From an uncultured Flavobacteriales bacterium (GTDB taxonomy: Bacteria > Bacteroidota > Bacteroidia > Flavobacteriales > Schleiferiaceae), in contig CAIJMB010000155.1 of the NCBI GenBank assembly GCA_903821715.1, positions 1 through 9,820 of the forward strand: a DNA stretch of 9,820 bases, given 5' to 3'. The notes under the pieces are model-generated. The model saw nothing but the letters and a program-made list of their open reading frames with translations. It made no database searches and had not been told where the DNA came from. The position numbers and the translations under genes are program-made. Positions 1 through 6,235 of the stretch are shown here, piece after piece. How positions within the stretch are numbered: position 1 is the stretch's first letter; each line of letters begins with the position of its first letter.

Positions 1-543
1 AACAACGACGCCAACGGTGATGTAGTGGGTGCTCCATACGGACTCGCATCTGCATACCCGCTGTTCTCTCAACCAAGCAATCTGCTCGAGGATCCCACCT
101 TGCCCCACAAGCTGTTGGATCACGTAGAGGTTCACTTCTTGTTGGCTGATGCTGCTTCACGTGGCTTTACGATCCCTAATGCAACTGCCCAGGGGCTGTA
201 TGAGGCTGCCGTGACTGCATCAATCCTATCATGGGGTGGATCAGTAGGTGATGCCGCTACCTACCTCGCCGAGACCGGTGTAGTTTGGAATGCAGCTGAT
301 TGGCGCAATTTGATTGGTACCCAAAAGTGGATTTCGCTCTTTACTCGCGGAAACGAAGCTTGGGCTGCCCAGCGCCAGTACGACCTTGCTATGAATGTTG
401 CTGCTGAAGCTGGCCGCGTAACTCCGAAGCGAATGAGCTACGGTGTTGATGAGTACGCTTTGAACAACGCCAATGTAACGGCTGCCGGTGCGTTCTACAA
501 CAACGACAGCGATACTGCACCGATCTTCTGGGATGCCCAGTAA
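1..543 (+). CDS. SusD/RagB-family outer-membrane lipoprotein, C-terminal part (partial)
   Basis: The reading frame is open from the first base and ends with TAA at 541-543, giving about 180 residues; the start and lipoprotein signal lie outside the window. The visible part resembles the C-terminal helical and loop region of the SusD-like proteins (probably the SusD/RagB-2 subgroup). It has the run IGTQKWISLFTRGNEAWAAQ, the later KRMSYGVDEYALNNANV, and the ending APIFWDAQ, which fits the family's usual Pro-Ile-Trp-Trp-Asp-like tail. SusD proteins sit on the cell surface over a TonB-dependent SusC channel and bind oligosaccharides or peptides for import. By family habit a susC-like gene should lie just upstream, but it is not visible. 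A GTG inside this frame at position 25 is not the true start. The gene is followed 25 bases later by its own terminator. Family assignment is good; the substrate is unknown. Confidence 0.85.
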   Translation, partial: NNDANGDVVGAPYGLASAYPLFSQPSNLLEDPTLPHKLLDHVEVHFLLADAASRGFTIPNATAQGLYEAAVTASILSWGGSVGDAATYLAETGVVWNAADWRNLIGTQKWISLFTRGNEAWAAQRQYDLAMNVAAEAGRVTPKRMSYGVDEYALNNANVTAAGAFYNNDSDTAPIFWDAQ

Positions 544-568
544 GTAGCGCAGTTCGACGTGAACGTGA

Positions 569-600
569 AGCCCCGCCAGAAATGGCGGGGCTTTTCATTT
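569..600 (+). terminator. Rho-independent terminator of the SusD-like gene
   Basis: A perfect 9-base stem (AGCCCCGCC at 569-577, GGCGGGGCT at 584-592) closes a 6-base loop and is followed by TTTCATTT. It begins 25 bases after the SusD-like stop codon. The other strand has no T-run after the stem, so it should act only on rightward transcripts. Confidence 0.85.
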
Positions 601-621
601 GGGTGCCCCTCCATAGGAACG

Positions 622-650
622 AAAAAACCCGCTGGGGTTTCCAGCGGGTT
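622..650 (-). terminator. Rho-independent terminator of the lpx-efp cluster
   Basis: A 10-base stem (AACCCGCTGG at 626-635, CCAGCGGGTT at 641-650) has a 5-base loop. Read on the - strand it ends in a run of T (A-run 622-627 on the + strand). It lies about 20 bases past the efp stop codon and so would end the whole leftward transcript. It faces the SusD-like terminator across about 20 bases. Confidence 0.87.
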
Positions 651-669
651 CCGTGAAGTGAGTCAAGGA

Positions 670-1233
670 TTACTTCGCGCGCTCTTTGTAGGTGCCCTCT
701 GCGGTGTTGATGACGATGCGCTCGCCGTTTTCGATGAAGAGGGGAACGCGAATTTCGGTTCCGCCCTCAACCGTGGCAGGTTTGAGGGTGTTGGTGGCGG
801 TGTTGCCGCGCATACCGGGCTCGGTGTAGGTGACCTCGAGAGTTACAGTAGCCGGAAGCTCTACACTCAAGGGGCGGTCTTCGTCAGCGTGGAACATCAC
901 CATGCACTCCATTCCGTCCTTGAGGAACTGGGGAGCGTTGATCACCTCCTTGGGCATGGGAATCTGCTCGTACGAGTCCATGTTCATGAAGTGGTATCCG
1001 TCAGGGTCGTTGTAGAGGTACTGGTAGGTACGGAACTCAATTTTGATGTCGTCCAGCTTGGTTCCGCTCGGGAAGGTGTGCTCGAGGACGCGGCCGTCGT
1101 TGAGGTTGCGCATCTTGGTTCGCACAAACGCGGCGCCCTTGCCGGGCTTCACGTGAAGGAATTCGATGATCTGGTACGGCGCATGGTTGAAGTGGATGCA
1201 CATGCCGTTCTTGATGTCTGCGGTAGTCGCCAT
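670..1233 (-). CDS. efp: Translation elongation factor P
   Basis: Elongation factor P binds between the ribosomal P and E sites and relieves stalling at consecutive prolines. The 187-residue length is standard. The N-terminal KOW-like domain (about 1-65) carries the tip loop KPGKGAAF at 29-36. Lys32 sits where E. coli Lys34 is modified, and Pro30 and Gly31 are kept. Two OB-fold domains follow, ending in the family tail VPLFIENGERIVINTAEGTY near the C-terminus. The start ATG (1233-1231) lies 4 bases after the stop of the ABC ATPase gene, so efp is probably the last gene of the lpx transcript, with a terminator about 20 bases beyond it. No gene for an EF-P lysine modification enzyme is in the window, so the modification state cannot be judged. 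A possible extra promoter element lies just upstream, inside the ATPase gene. Confidence 0.97.
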   Translation of the reverse strand: MATTADIKNGMCIHFNHAPYQIIEFLHVKPGKGAAFVRTKMRNLNDGRVLEHTFPSGTKLDDIKIEFRTYQYLYNDPDGYHFMNMDSYEQIPMPKEVINAPQFLKDGMECMVMFHADEDRPLSVELPATVTLEVTYTEPGMRGNTATNTLKPATVEGGTEIRVPLFIENGERIVINTAEGTYKERAK

Positions 1234-1237
1234 ATCG

Positions 1238-1870
1238 CTAAAATTTTGGCAAAGGTACGGAATCGCCCTGCGGCGTCACGCCCTCAAGGCAGTGGCGCAC
1301 TTCGACGGCGTGGTGGTTGCTTGCCACGAAGAGCATTCGGGCAGCATCTTGGGGAGCCTCGAGCTCTGCGCCCAGCATGTGAGCAAACCATTCTTGGCCC
1401 TCGGCGTCGAGGTGGTTGCAGGGCTCGTCGAGAAGGAGTAGGGGAGCGTCTGTGCACACGGCAACAGCGAGCAGGAGGCGCTGGCGTTGGCCGCTTGACA
1501 GATTGCGCAGAGGGCGCGCCCACATCGGATCGGATTCGCTGAGGTAGGACCATGGGCTGCGGCGCCAAGTTCGGAGTTGCCCGTGAAGATCCACCCATTC
1601 GCGTCCGCTGAGTTCCAAGGGCGGTTGTACGTTGGGACCGGTCCAGCTCACTTGGGTCGGCCAAGAATCCGCAGTGATGAATGGAGACGTGAGGCTTCCC
1701 ACTGAGGGGGGCATTTGGCCGCTGAGGAGTTGGATGATCGTGCTTTTGCCGGATCCGTTGGCTCCAAGAACCGCGACGCGGGCCTGAGGTGACCACGTGG
1801 CGGACCACGGGCGGATGATTTCGGTTCCCGAAATCTGCTTGCCGATGCCGTTCCAGTGGAGGCCCGTCAT
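1238..1870 (-). CDS. Orphan ABC-type ATPase between lpxA and efp
   Basis: This is a single nucleotide-binding domain of 210 residues without membrane segments. Visible motifs are Walker A GANGSGKST (36-44), signature LSSGQRQR (124-131), Walker B LLLLDEP (144-150) with catalytic Glu149, a D-loop-like CNHLD (151-155), and a switch-histidine position in ASNH (183-186). The Q-loop region is unusual: after the beta strand comes WTGPNVQPPLELSGREW (76-92), where Bacteroidota homologues have a TPYLEL-type sequence rather than the usual hydrophobic-Pro-Gln. From memory, a similar stand-alone ATPase sits after lpxA in other Bacteroidota. No permease is encoded nearby, so a transport role is unproven. 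The chosen start is the ATG at 1870-1868, 4 bases after the lpxA stop. A longer in-frame reading to 1963 would overlap the conserved LpxA C-terminus by nearly 90 bases and lacks ABC similarity. The fold is certain; the function is not known. Confidence 0.88.
   Translation of the reverse strand: MTGLHWNGIGKQISGTEIIRPWSATWSPQARVAVLGANGSGKSTIIQLLSGQMPPSVGSLTSPFITADSWPTQVSWTGPNVQPPLELSGREWVDLHGQLRTWRRSPWSYLSESDPMWARPLRNLSSGQRQRLLLAVAVCTDAPLLLLDEPCNHLDAEGQEWFAHMLGAELEAPQDAARMLFVASNHHAVEVRHCLEGVTPQGDSVPLPKF
1250..1257 (-). promoter_or_regulatory. Possible -7 element (TAnnTTTG) of an internal efp promoter
   Basis: The - strand reads TACCTTTG, matching the Bacteroidota -7 consensus TAnnTTTG, about 16 bases before the efp ATG and inside the last codons of the ABC ATPase gene. 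No convincing TTG-type -33 element lies at the expected distance, so this may be chance. Confidence 0.25.
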
Positions 1871-1874
1871 GGCG

Positions 1875-2648
1875 CTACAGCTTGCGAACGATTCCGCGGT
1901 CTGAAGCGAGCACGAACTTGATGAGTTCGGTGCGCTCGGGGCTCGCGGAAACTTCGCGTTCAATTTCGCTCACCGCTTGGGTCGTATTGAACCCACTTTG
2001 GTAGAGCAATCGGTAGGCATGGTGGATCTCTTCGATGCGCGCGTTGCTGAATCCGCGACGGCGAAGTCCGACGGCGTTGACCCCTTCAAAGGTGAGCGGT
2101 TCGCGGGCTACGGTGATAAACGGGGGAATGTCTTTGCGGACCAAGGATCCGCCGCCGACCATCACGTGCGAGCCGATCTTGACAAATTGGTGGACGGCCG
2201 AAAGTCCACCGAGAATGGACCAGTCGCCAATCTCGACATGGCCCGCGAGGGCTACGTTGTTGACGAGAATCACTTGATCTCCGATGATGCAGTCGTGGGC
2301 CACGTGGGCGTAGGCCATGACGAGGCATTCTTTGCCGAGGGTGGTTTTGCCGTAGGCTTTGGTTCCGCGATTGATGGTGGCGCCTTCACGCACAATGCAG
2401 CCGTCGCCCAAAAAGACTTCGCTGTATTCTCCGCTGAATTTGAGGTCTTGGGGTAGGCCGCCAACTACCGCGCCTTGGTGAATGCGGCAGTTTTTGCCGA
2501 GGCGGGATCCGGCGAGTACATGGCCGCCACTCATGATCCAAGTGCCCTCACCGAGCACCGTGTCGTGCTCGACCACGGCAAAGGCGTCTACGCGGACATT
2601 GCCTGCTACTTTGGCGTCCGGATGAATCGAGGCTAAAGGTGAAATCAC
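1875..2648 (-). CDS. lpxA: Acyl-ACP--UDP-N-acetylglucosamine O-acyltransferase
   Basis: LpxA is the cytoplasmic first enzyme of lipid A synthesis and moves a 3-hydroxyacyl chain from ACP to the 3-OH of UDP-GlcNAc. The 257-residue protein shows hexapeptide repeats of a left-handed beta helix through about residue 180, then a helical C-terminal domain (RRRGFSNARIEEIHHAYRLL). By alignment to E. coli, His118 in AHVAHDC is catalytic His125, and His115, His137 and Gln154 also match conserved active-site positions. Gly166 lies at the E. coli Gly173 chain-length ruler position, so there is no bulky block and a C14 or longer chain is plausible. The start is GTG (2648-2646), 3 bases after the lpxC-fabZ stop; no ATG lies nearby and the resulting N-terminus (ISPLASIHPDA) aligns with the family. 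The gene lies between lpxC-fabZ and the ABC ATPase gene. Confidence 0.97.
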   Translation of the reverse strand: MISPLASIHPDAKVAGNVRVDAFAVVEHDTVLGEGTWIMSGGHVLAGSRLGKNCRIHQGAVVGGLPQDLKFSGEYSEVFLGDGCIVREGATINRGTKAYGKTTLGKECLVMAYAHVAHDCIIGDQVILVNNVALAGHVEIGDWSILGGLSAVHQFVKIGSHVMVGGGSLVRKDIPPFITVAREPLTFEGVNAVGLRRRGFSNARIEEIHHAYRLLYQSGFNTTQAVSEIEREVSASPERTELIKFVLASDRGIVRKL

Positions 2649-2651
2649 GGC

Positions 2652-4028
2652 TTACTTGTCTTTGGTGATCATGGCCGTGAACAAGCCTTCAGTGACGAGT
2701 TTTTGACCGACGTAGGCGGCTCCGCGCATCACAACAATTCCGCGCCGAATCGGCTGGGTGAGCGTGAGGTGAAAGTACAGGGTGTCGCCAGGGCCGACCT
2801 TGCTCTTGAACTTCACCTCGTCCATTTTGAGAAAGTAGGTGAGGTAGTTTTCAGGGTCCGGAACCGTGCTGAGCGCGAGGATTCCGCCCACCTGAGCCAT
2901 TGCCTCGAGCTGCAGAACGCCCGGCATCACGGGAGCGCCCGGAAAATGGCCCGGAAAGAACGGTTCGTTCATGGTCACCGCCTTGCTGCCCCAAATTTCG
3001 TCTTCGGTCTTGTGGTGGATGCGGTCCACGAGCAAGAAGGGCGGGCGGTGTGGCAAGATGGACATGATCTGAGTGACGTCCATGAGCGGAGCCGCATTCG
3101 GATCAAAAAAGGGTACCGGGTTGGTGGTTTCGAGTTGTTCCATGATGCGTTGGGCCAATAGGGTGTTGATGCGGTGACCAGGTTTAAAAATACGAACTTC
3201 TGCGGCAACGGGTCGGCCGATGAGGGCGAGGTCTCCGAGAACGTCGAGCATTTTGTGCGCAGCGGGTTCTGCTGGCATGCGAAAGGGGGTCAGAGGTAGG
3301 GCTCCGAGTTCGGTGCTGCGCTCCAGAGGTTGCTGGATGAATTGGTCCAGGGCCGTCCAGTCTGAGGGTTCGAGTTCGCGATCGATGACGACGATTCCGG
3401 ATCCTTCTTCAGCGCCCTGCAAGAGGCCGCGGTGGATCATCGGCAAGAGGTGGCTCGCCAGCGTGAAGGTTCTGGCCGGAGCAATTGCAGTGGCGTAGGC
3501 GCCTCCGTAGGTGAAGTGTGCGGTACGGGGTCCAATGGCTTCGGGTTCGTGGCTCAGGGCGACGTGGTAGCTGGGGATGGTGGCCGGGTTGGCCTCGGCC
3601 CACGAGCCGGTCTCGGGGTCTTCGACACGAATCGGAGCGCGGAGTGAATAGCCCCTCATGGGCCCTACCTCGCTGCGACCAGCGGCTTCAATGGCCTCAA
3701 CCCAAGGCAAGGCGGATCCGTCCAGAATCGGTAGTTCGGGTGCGGAACAGTGAATCTCTGCGTCGAGGATTCCCAGTCCAAAAAGAGCCGAAAGCAGGTG
3801 CTCGGCGGTGTGCACTAAGACGTTGTTCTTCTTGAGCGTGGTGCAACGGTCAGTCTCGCACACCAAGTTAGGGTGGAGTAGGACCGGCGGCTCGTCGTGT
3901 AAATCACTGCGAATCAGTAGGTATCCGCTACCTAAATCGCCGGGCTTGACCACTACATGGCATTCGGAACCGCTGTGAATCCCGCGACCATTTGCGCTAA
4001 ACTCTTGAATGAGTGTGTATTGAATCAA
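2652..4028 (-). CDS. lpxC-fabZ: Bifunctional UDP-3-O-acyl-N-acetylglucosamine deacetylase / 3-hydroxyacyl-ACP dehydratase
   Basis: This 458-residue fusion is typical of Bacteroidota. Residues about 1-300 are LpxC, the zinc deacetylase that commits UDP-GlcNAc to lipid A. HTAEHLLSAL holds Glu76 and zinc ligand His77, HKMLDVLGDL (258-267) gives zinc ligands His258 and Asp262, and FKPGH supplies His285 as general acid. Residues about 316-458 are FabZ, which dehydrates 3-hydroxyacyl-ACP: LPHRPPFLLVDRI (325-337), then FFPGHFPG with catalytic His361 and Glu375 fourteen residues later, the same spacing as in E. coli FabZ. The start is TTG (4028-4026), whose TTGA overlaps the lpxD TGA. The N-terminus MIQYTLIQEFSANGRGIHSG aligns from its first residue with LpxC proteins, and no ATG or GTG is near. 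Joining the domains puts enzymes that compete for or supply hydroxyacyl chains on one polypeptide. Both active sites look intact. Confidence 0.97.
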   Translation of the reverse strand: MIQYTLIQEFSANGRGIHSGSECHVVVKPGDLGSGYLLIRSDLHDEPPVLLHPNLVCETDRCTTLKKNNVLVHTAEHLLSALFGLGILDAEIHCSAPELPILDGSALPWVEAIEAAGRSEVGPMRGYSLRAPIRVEDPETGSWAEANPATIPSYHVALSHEPEAIGPRTAHFTYGGAYATAIAPARTFTLASHLLPMIHRGLLQGAEEGSGIVVIDRELEPSDWTALDQFIQQPLERSTELGALPLTPFRMPAEPAAHKMLDVLGDLALIGRPVAAEVRIFKPGHRINTLLAQRIMEQLETTNPVPFFDPNAAPLMDVTQIMSILPHRPPFLLVDRIHHKTEDEIWGSKAVTMNEPFFPGHFPGAPVMPGVLQLEAMAQVGGILALSTVPDPENYLTYFLKMDEVKFKSKVGPGDTLYFHLTLTQPIRRGIVVMRGAAYVGQKLVTEGLFTAMITKDK

Positions 4029-4957
4029 TCTCTGCCTGACTTTTGGGCTGCAAAGAAACGGCGGAAATCCCGCGCATCGACGGCCGGACTGCCAAGTACC
4101 TCAGCACCAGGGGCAAGCGATTTGGCAACCCCGCTCTGGGCTCCAATTCGAGCGCCGCGTCCGATGGTGATGTGGCCGGCGATTCCGGCTTGGCCTCCGA
4201 CGACCACGTAGTCTTCGAGCACGGTGGATCCGGCGACGCCTACCTGACCTGCAAGCACACAGTGTGCGCCAATTCGCACGTTGTGCCCAATCTGGCACAT
4301 GTTGTCGAGCTTAGACCCATTGCCGATGACGGTTTCGCCCACCACCGCGCGGTCGACGCAGGTTCCGGATCCCAATTCAACCCCGTCCCCAATGCGTACG
4401 CGGCCGAGGTGCGGAATCTTGGTCCATCCCGCCGAGCCTGTGTGGGGGGGGACAAATCCGAACCCGTCCGAACCCAGCACCACATTGGCGTGCAGGATGC
4501 AGTCGGCGCCGATGACGGTTCCGGGATACACAACCACACCAGGGTTGAGGACGCTGCGCGGCCCGATCACGACGTCTTCGGCGAGCTGGACACCCGGCGC
4601 AAGTACCGCACTGGGATCGACGCCCGCGGGTCGAACTAACGCCCAAGCTACATGACGTTGGCCGCTCTCGAGGACCGTGGCCCACGCTGCGTAGGGATTT
4701 GCTACCCGAAGCACGCTTCCGCGGTATTCCGCAGGTGGTTCGGCATCCTGGCCTGCAAGAACTACGGATGCGGCCGACAAGCCCCAAGCGCGGCGGTAGC
4801 TCGGGTTTGCCAGGAAGCTGATTCCGCCCGAGGCACCGGCCTCGAGCGTACAGGCGAATTCGACGACCGTATCAGGGCCCTCGAGGACGCCGCCCAACAC
4901 CTGAGCCCATTCAGAGGCGGGGCGGGCGGGCAGGGCACTGGTGCCTAGTGAATCCAT
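4025..4957 (-). CDS. lpxD: UDP-3-O-(3-hydroxyacyl)glucosamine N-acyltransferase
   Basis: LpxD adds the second hydroxyacyl chain, N-linked at position 2, to the deacetylated product of LpxC. With the ATG at 4957-4955 the protein has 310 residues. About 1-100 is the N-terminal uridine-binding domain, with the family stretch ISFLANPSYRRAW. About 110-285 is a left-handed beta helix of hexapeptide repeats that includes GSDGFGF. The motif LDNMCQIGHNV contains the catalytic histidine, His225 (E. coli His239). A GTG 21 bases further upstream (4978) is also in frame. The ATG is preferred because AAAGGA lies 6 bases before it and because the conserved N-terminus begins later in either case. The gene overlaps the HD-domain gene upstream by 13 bases and the lpxC-fabZ start by 4 bases, consistent with coupled translation. 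Confidence 0.96.
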   Translation of the reverse strand: MDSLGTSALPARPASEWAQVLGGVLEGPDTVVEFACTLEAGASGGISFLANPSYRRAWGLSAASVVLAGQDAEPPAEYRGSVLRVANPYAAWATVLESGQRHVAWALVRPAGVDPSAVLAPGVQLAEDVVIGPRSVLNPGVVVYPGTVIGADCILHANVVLGSDGFGFVPPHTGSAGWTKIPHLGRVRIGDGVELGSGTCVDRAVVGETVIGNGSKLDNMCQIGHNVRIGAHCVLAGQVGVAGSTVLEDYVVVGGQAGIAGHITIGRGARIGAQSGVAKSLAPGAEVLGSPAVDARDFRRFFAAQKSGRD

Positions 4958-6198
4958 GGAAGTTCCTTTGGCCAACACACGAAGGGTCTGGTGATTACTT
5001 GACTGTAAACGCTGAGCGGAAGGATTTCTGATGCCTGCGTCAACGGAATAATTTGACCGTTTCTTTTTAGTAGCTTAATTTCTTGATTATCAGAAGCATA
5101 TGTTTTATTTGTCGCGATGCCTTCGAGAACGAAGTGCCGCGCTTCGCCTACTGTAAGCCCCATGTTCACGGCCACCGCAGATTCAAGTTGGGCGCGGTCC
5201 CCGACGCTCATGGGATGTTCCAGAAACTTGATGCGAAAAAGTTTGCGCTCAATAATTCGACGGCTGAGAGCGCTCAGCACGGGGTCGCTGTGGCGCTGCC
5301 ACTGCTTGATGGCGCTAAGGATGTCGCTGTCGTCTAATTGAGTAAACAACTCAAGCAATTCGGGTTCAGAAGTGAACTCTTCATGATTGGGTCGTCGGCG
5401 GAGCAGTAGGGCGAGTTCGGTTCCGGCAAAAAGCACTTCTCCGCTCTGGGCCAAAAGCGAAGCTCGACGTAGCACTTCGACGAGCATGTACTCTGCGCTC
5501 AGCACGGTTTTGTGCATGTAGACCTGCCAGTACATCATGCTCCGGCTCATGAGAAACTTTTCAATCGACGTGATGGCCTTGTGCTCGAGTACGAGTTGGC
5601 CGTCGGCGACGTGAAGCATTTCGAGCAGGCGGTCGCTGTTGATGGCGCCCTCGATGACTCCGGTGTAAAAGGCGTCGCGCTTGAGGTAGTCCATGCGGTC
5701 CATGTCGAGCTGCGACGAAATGAGTTCGTGCAGAAAGCGTTTTGGGTGACTGCCCTCGAAGATGGCGATGGCCTCGTCAAGGGTTCCGCCGAATTCGTCG
5801 TTGAGCCGGCGCATAATGAGGCGTGAAACGGTCTCGTGATGTACACCGTCGAGCAGCGTGTGCTCCAAGGCATGGCTAAACGGACCGTGTCCGACGTCGT
5901 GCAGCAGGATGGCGATTTGGGCCGATTCGGCTTCGGAATCAGTTATTTCGACGCCCTTTCGACGCAGAACCTGAATGGCTTTCTGCATCAAGTGCATGGC
6001 TCCCAGCGCGTGGTGAAAGCGGGTGTGGTAGGCCCCCGGGTAGACCAAGTAGCTGAGTCCGAGTTGGCTGATGCGCCGCAGTCGCTGCACGTAAGGGTGC
6101 TCAACCAGGTCAAAAATTCGCTCCGAAGGCAGCGAAATAAAACCGTAGATCGGATCGTTAAAAAGTTTGAACTTGTTGGTCGCGGGAACGGGCGGCAT
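4945..6198 (-). CDS. HD-domain phosphohydrolase (SAMHD1/dGTPase-like), first gene of the lpx cluster
   Basis: This is a 417-residue HD-superfamily protein. The N-terminus (FNDPIYGFISL, then HPYVQRLRRISQLG at 34-47) and the four metal-binding steps of the HD fold are visible: RFHH (His63), LLHDVGHGPFSHALEH with His100-Asp101, and LDMDRMDY with Asp165/Asp167. The layout resembles SAMHD1 and YdhJ-like dNTP phosphohydrolases, so a cytoplasmic nucleotide or nucleotide-like phosphate ester is the likely substrate, but it cannot be named. The C-terminal 200 residues are helical with no recognised motif. The start chosen is the ATG at 6198-6196. The frame stays open into the opposite strand of porX up to 6504, but that stretch has no family similarity. 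From memory, the position just before lpxD recurs in Bacteroidota. The last codons overlap lpxD by 13 bases. A role in lipid A synthesis is not shown. Confidence 0.9.
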   Translation of the reverse strand: MPPVPATNKFKLFNDPIYGFISLPSERIFDLVEHPYVQRLRRISQLGLSYLVYPGAYHTRFHHALGAMHLMQKAIQVLRRKGVEITDSEAESAQIAILLHDVGHGPFSHALEHTLLDGVHHETVSRLIMRRLNDEFGGTLDEAIAIFEGSHPKRFLHELISSQLDMDRMDYLKRDAFYTGVIEGAINSDRLLEMLHVADGQLVLEHKAITSIEKFLMSRSMMYWQVYMHKTVLSAEYMLVEVLRRASLLAQSGEVLFAGTELALLLRRRPNHEEFTSEPELLELFTQLDDSDILSAIKQWQRHSDPVLSALSRRIIERKLFRIKFLEHPMSVGDRAQLESAVAVNMGLTVGEARHFVLEGIATNKTYASDNQEIKLLKRNGQIIPLTQASEILPLSVYSQVITRPFVCWPKELPWIH

Positions 6199-6216
6199 AG
6201 AAATAGCTTGAATACC

Positions 6217-6224
6217 CAAACTTA
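6217..6224 (-). promoter_or_regulatory. Candidate -7 element of the promoter for the HD-lpx-efp transcript
   Basis: The - strand reads TAAGTTTG, an exact match to the Bacteroidota -7 consensus TAnnTTTG, in the short region between the divergent HD and porX starts. It ends 18 bases before the HD start codon, leaving room for a short leader. No clear -33 TTTG lies at normal spacing; that region is already within porX coding sequence. Confidence 0.4.
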
Positions 6225-6235
6225 ACCACAAAACC

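Noticed and set aside
559..1542. Long + strand open frame of 327 codons antisense to efp and the ABC ATPase gene
   Set aside because: It runs through both terminators and the opposite strand of two clearly conserved genes, and its product has no recognisable motif; GC-rich codons on one strand readily leave open frames on the other.
1871..1963. Upstream extension of the ABC ATPase into lpxA
   Set aside because: It would overlap the conserved LpxA C-terminus out of frame and adds no ABC-family sequence; the ATG 4 bases after the lpxA stop fits better.
4043..4639. 198-codon open frame on the + strand inside lpxD
   Set aside because: It is antisense to the LpxD hexapeptide repeats; the repeated glycine-rich codons keep the other strand free of stops.
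6173..6210. Possible + strand porX promoter (TTGTTG and TAGCTTG)
   Set aside because: The -7 match to TAnnTTTG is imperfect and the spacing to the TTG is about 25 bases, longer than usual, so it was not listed.
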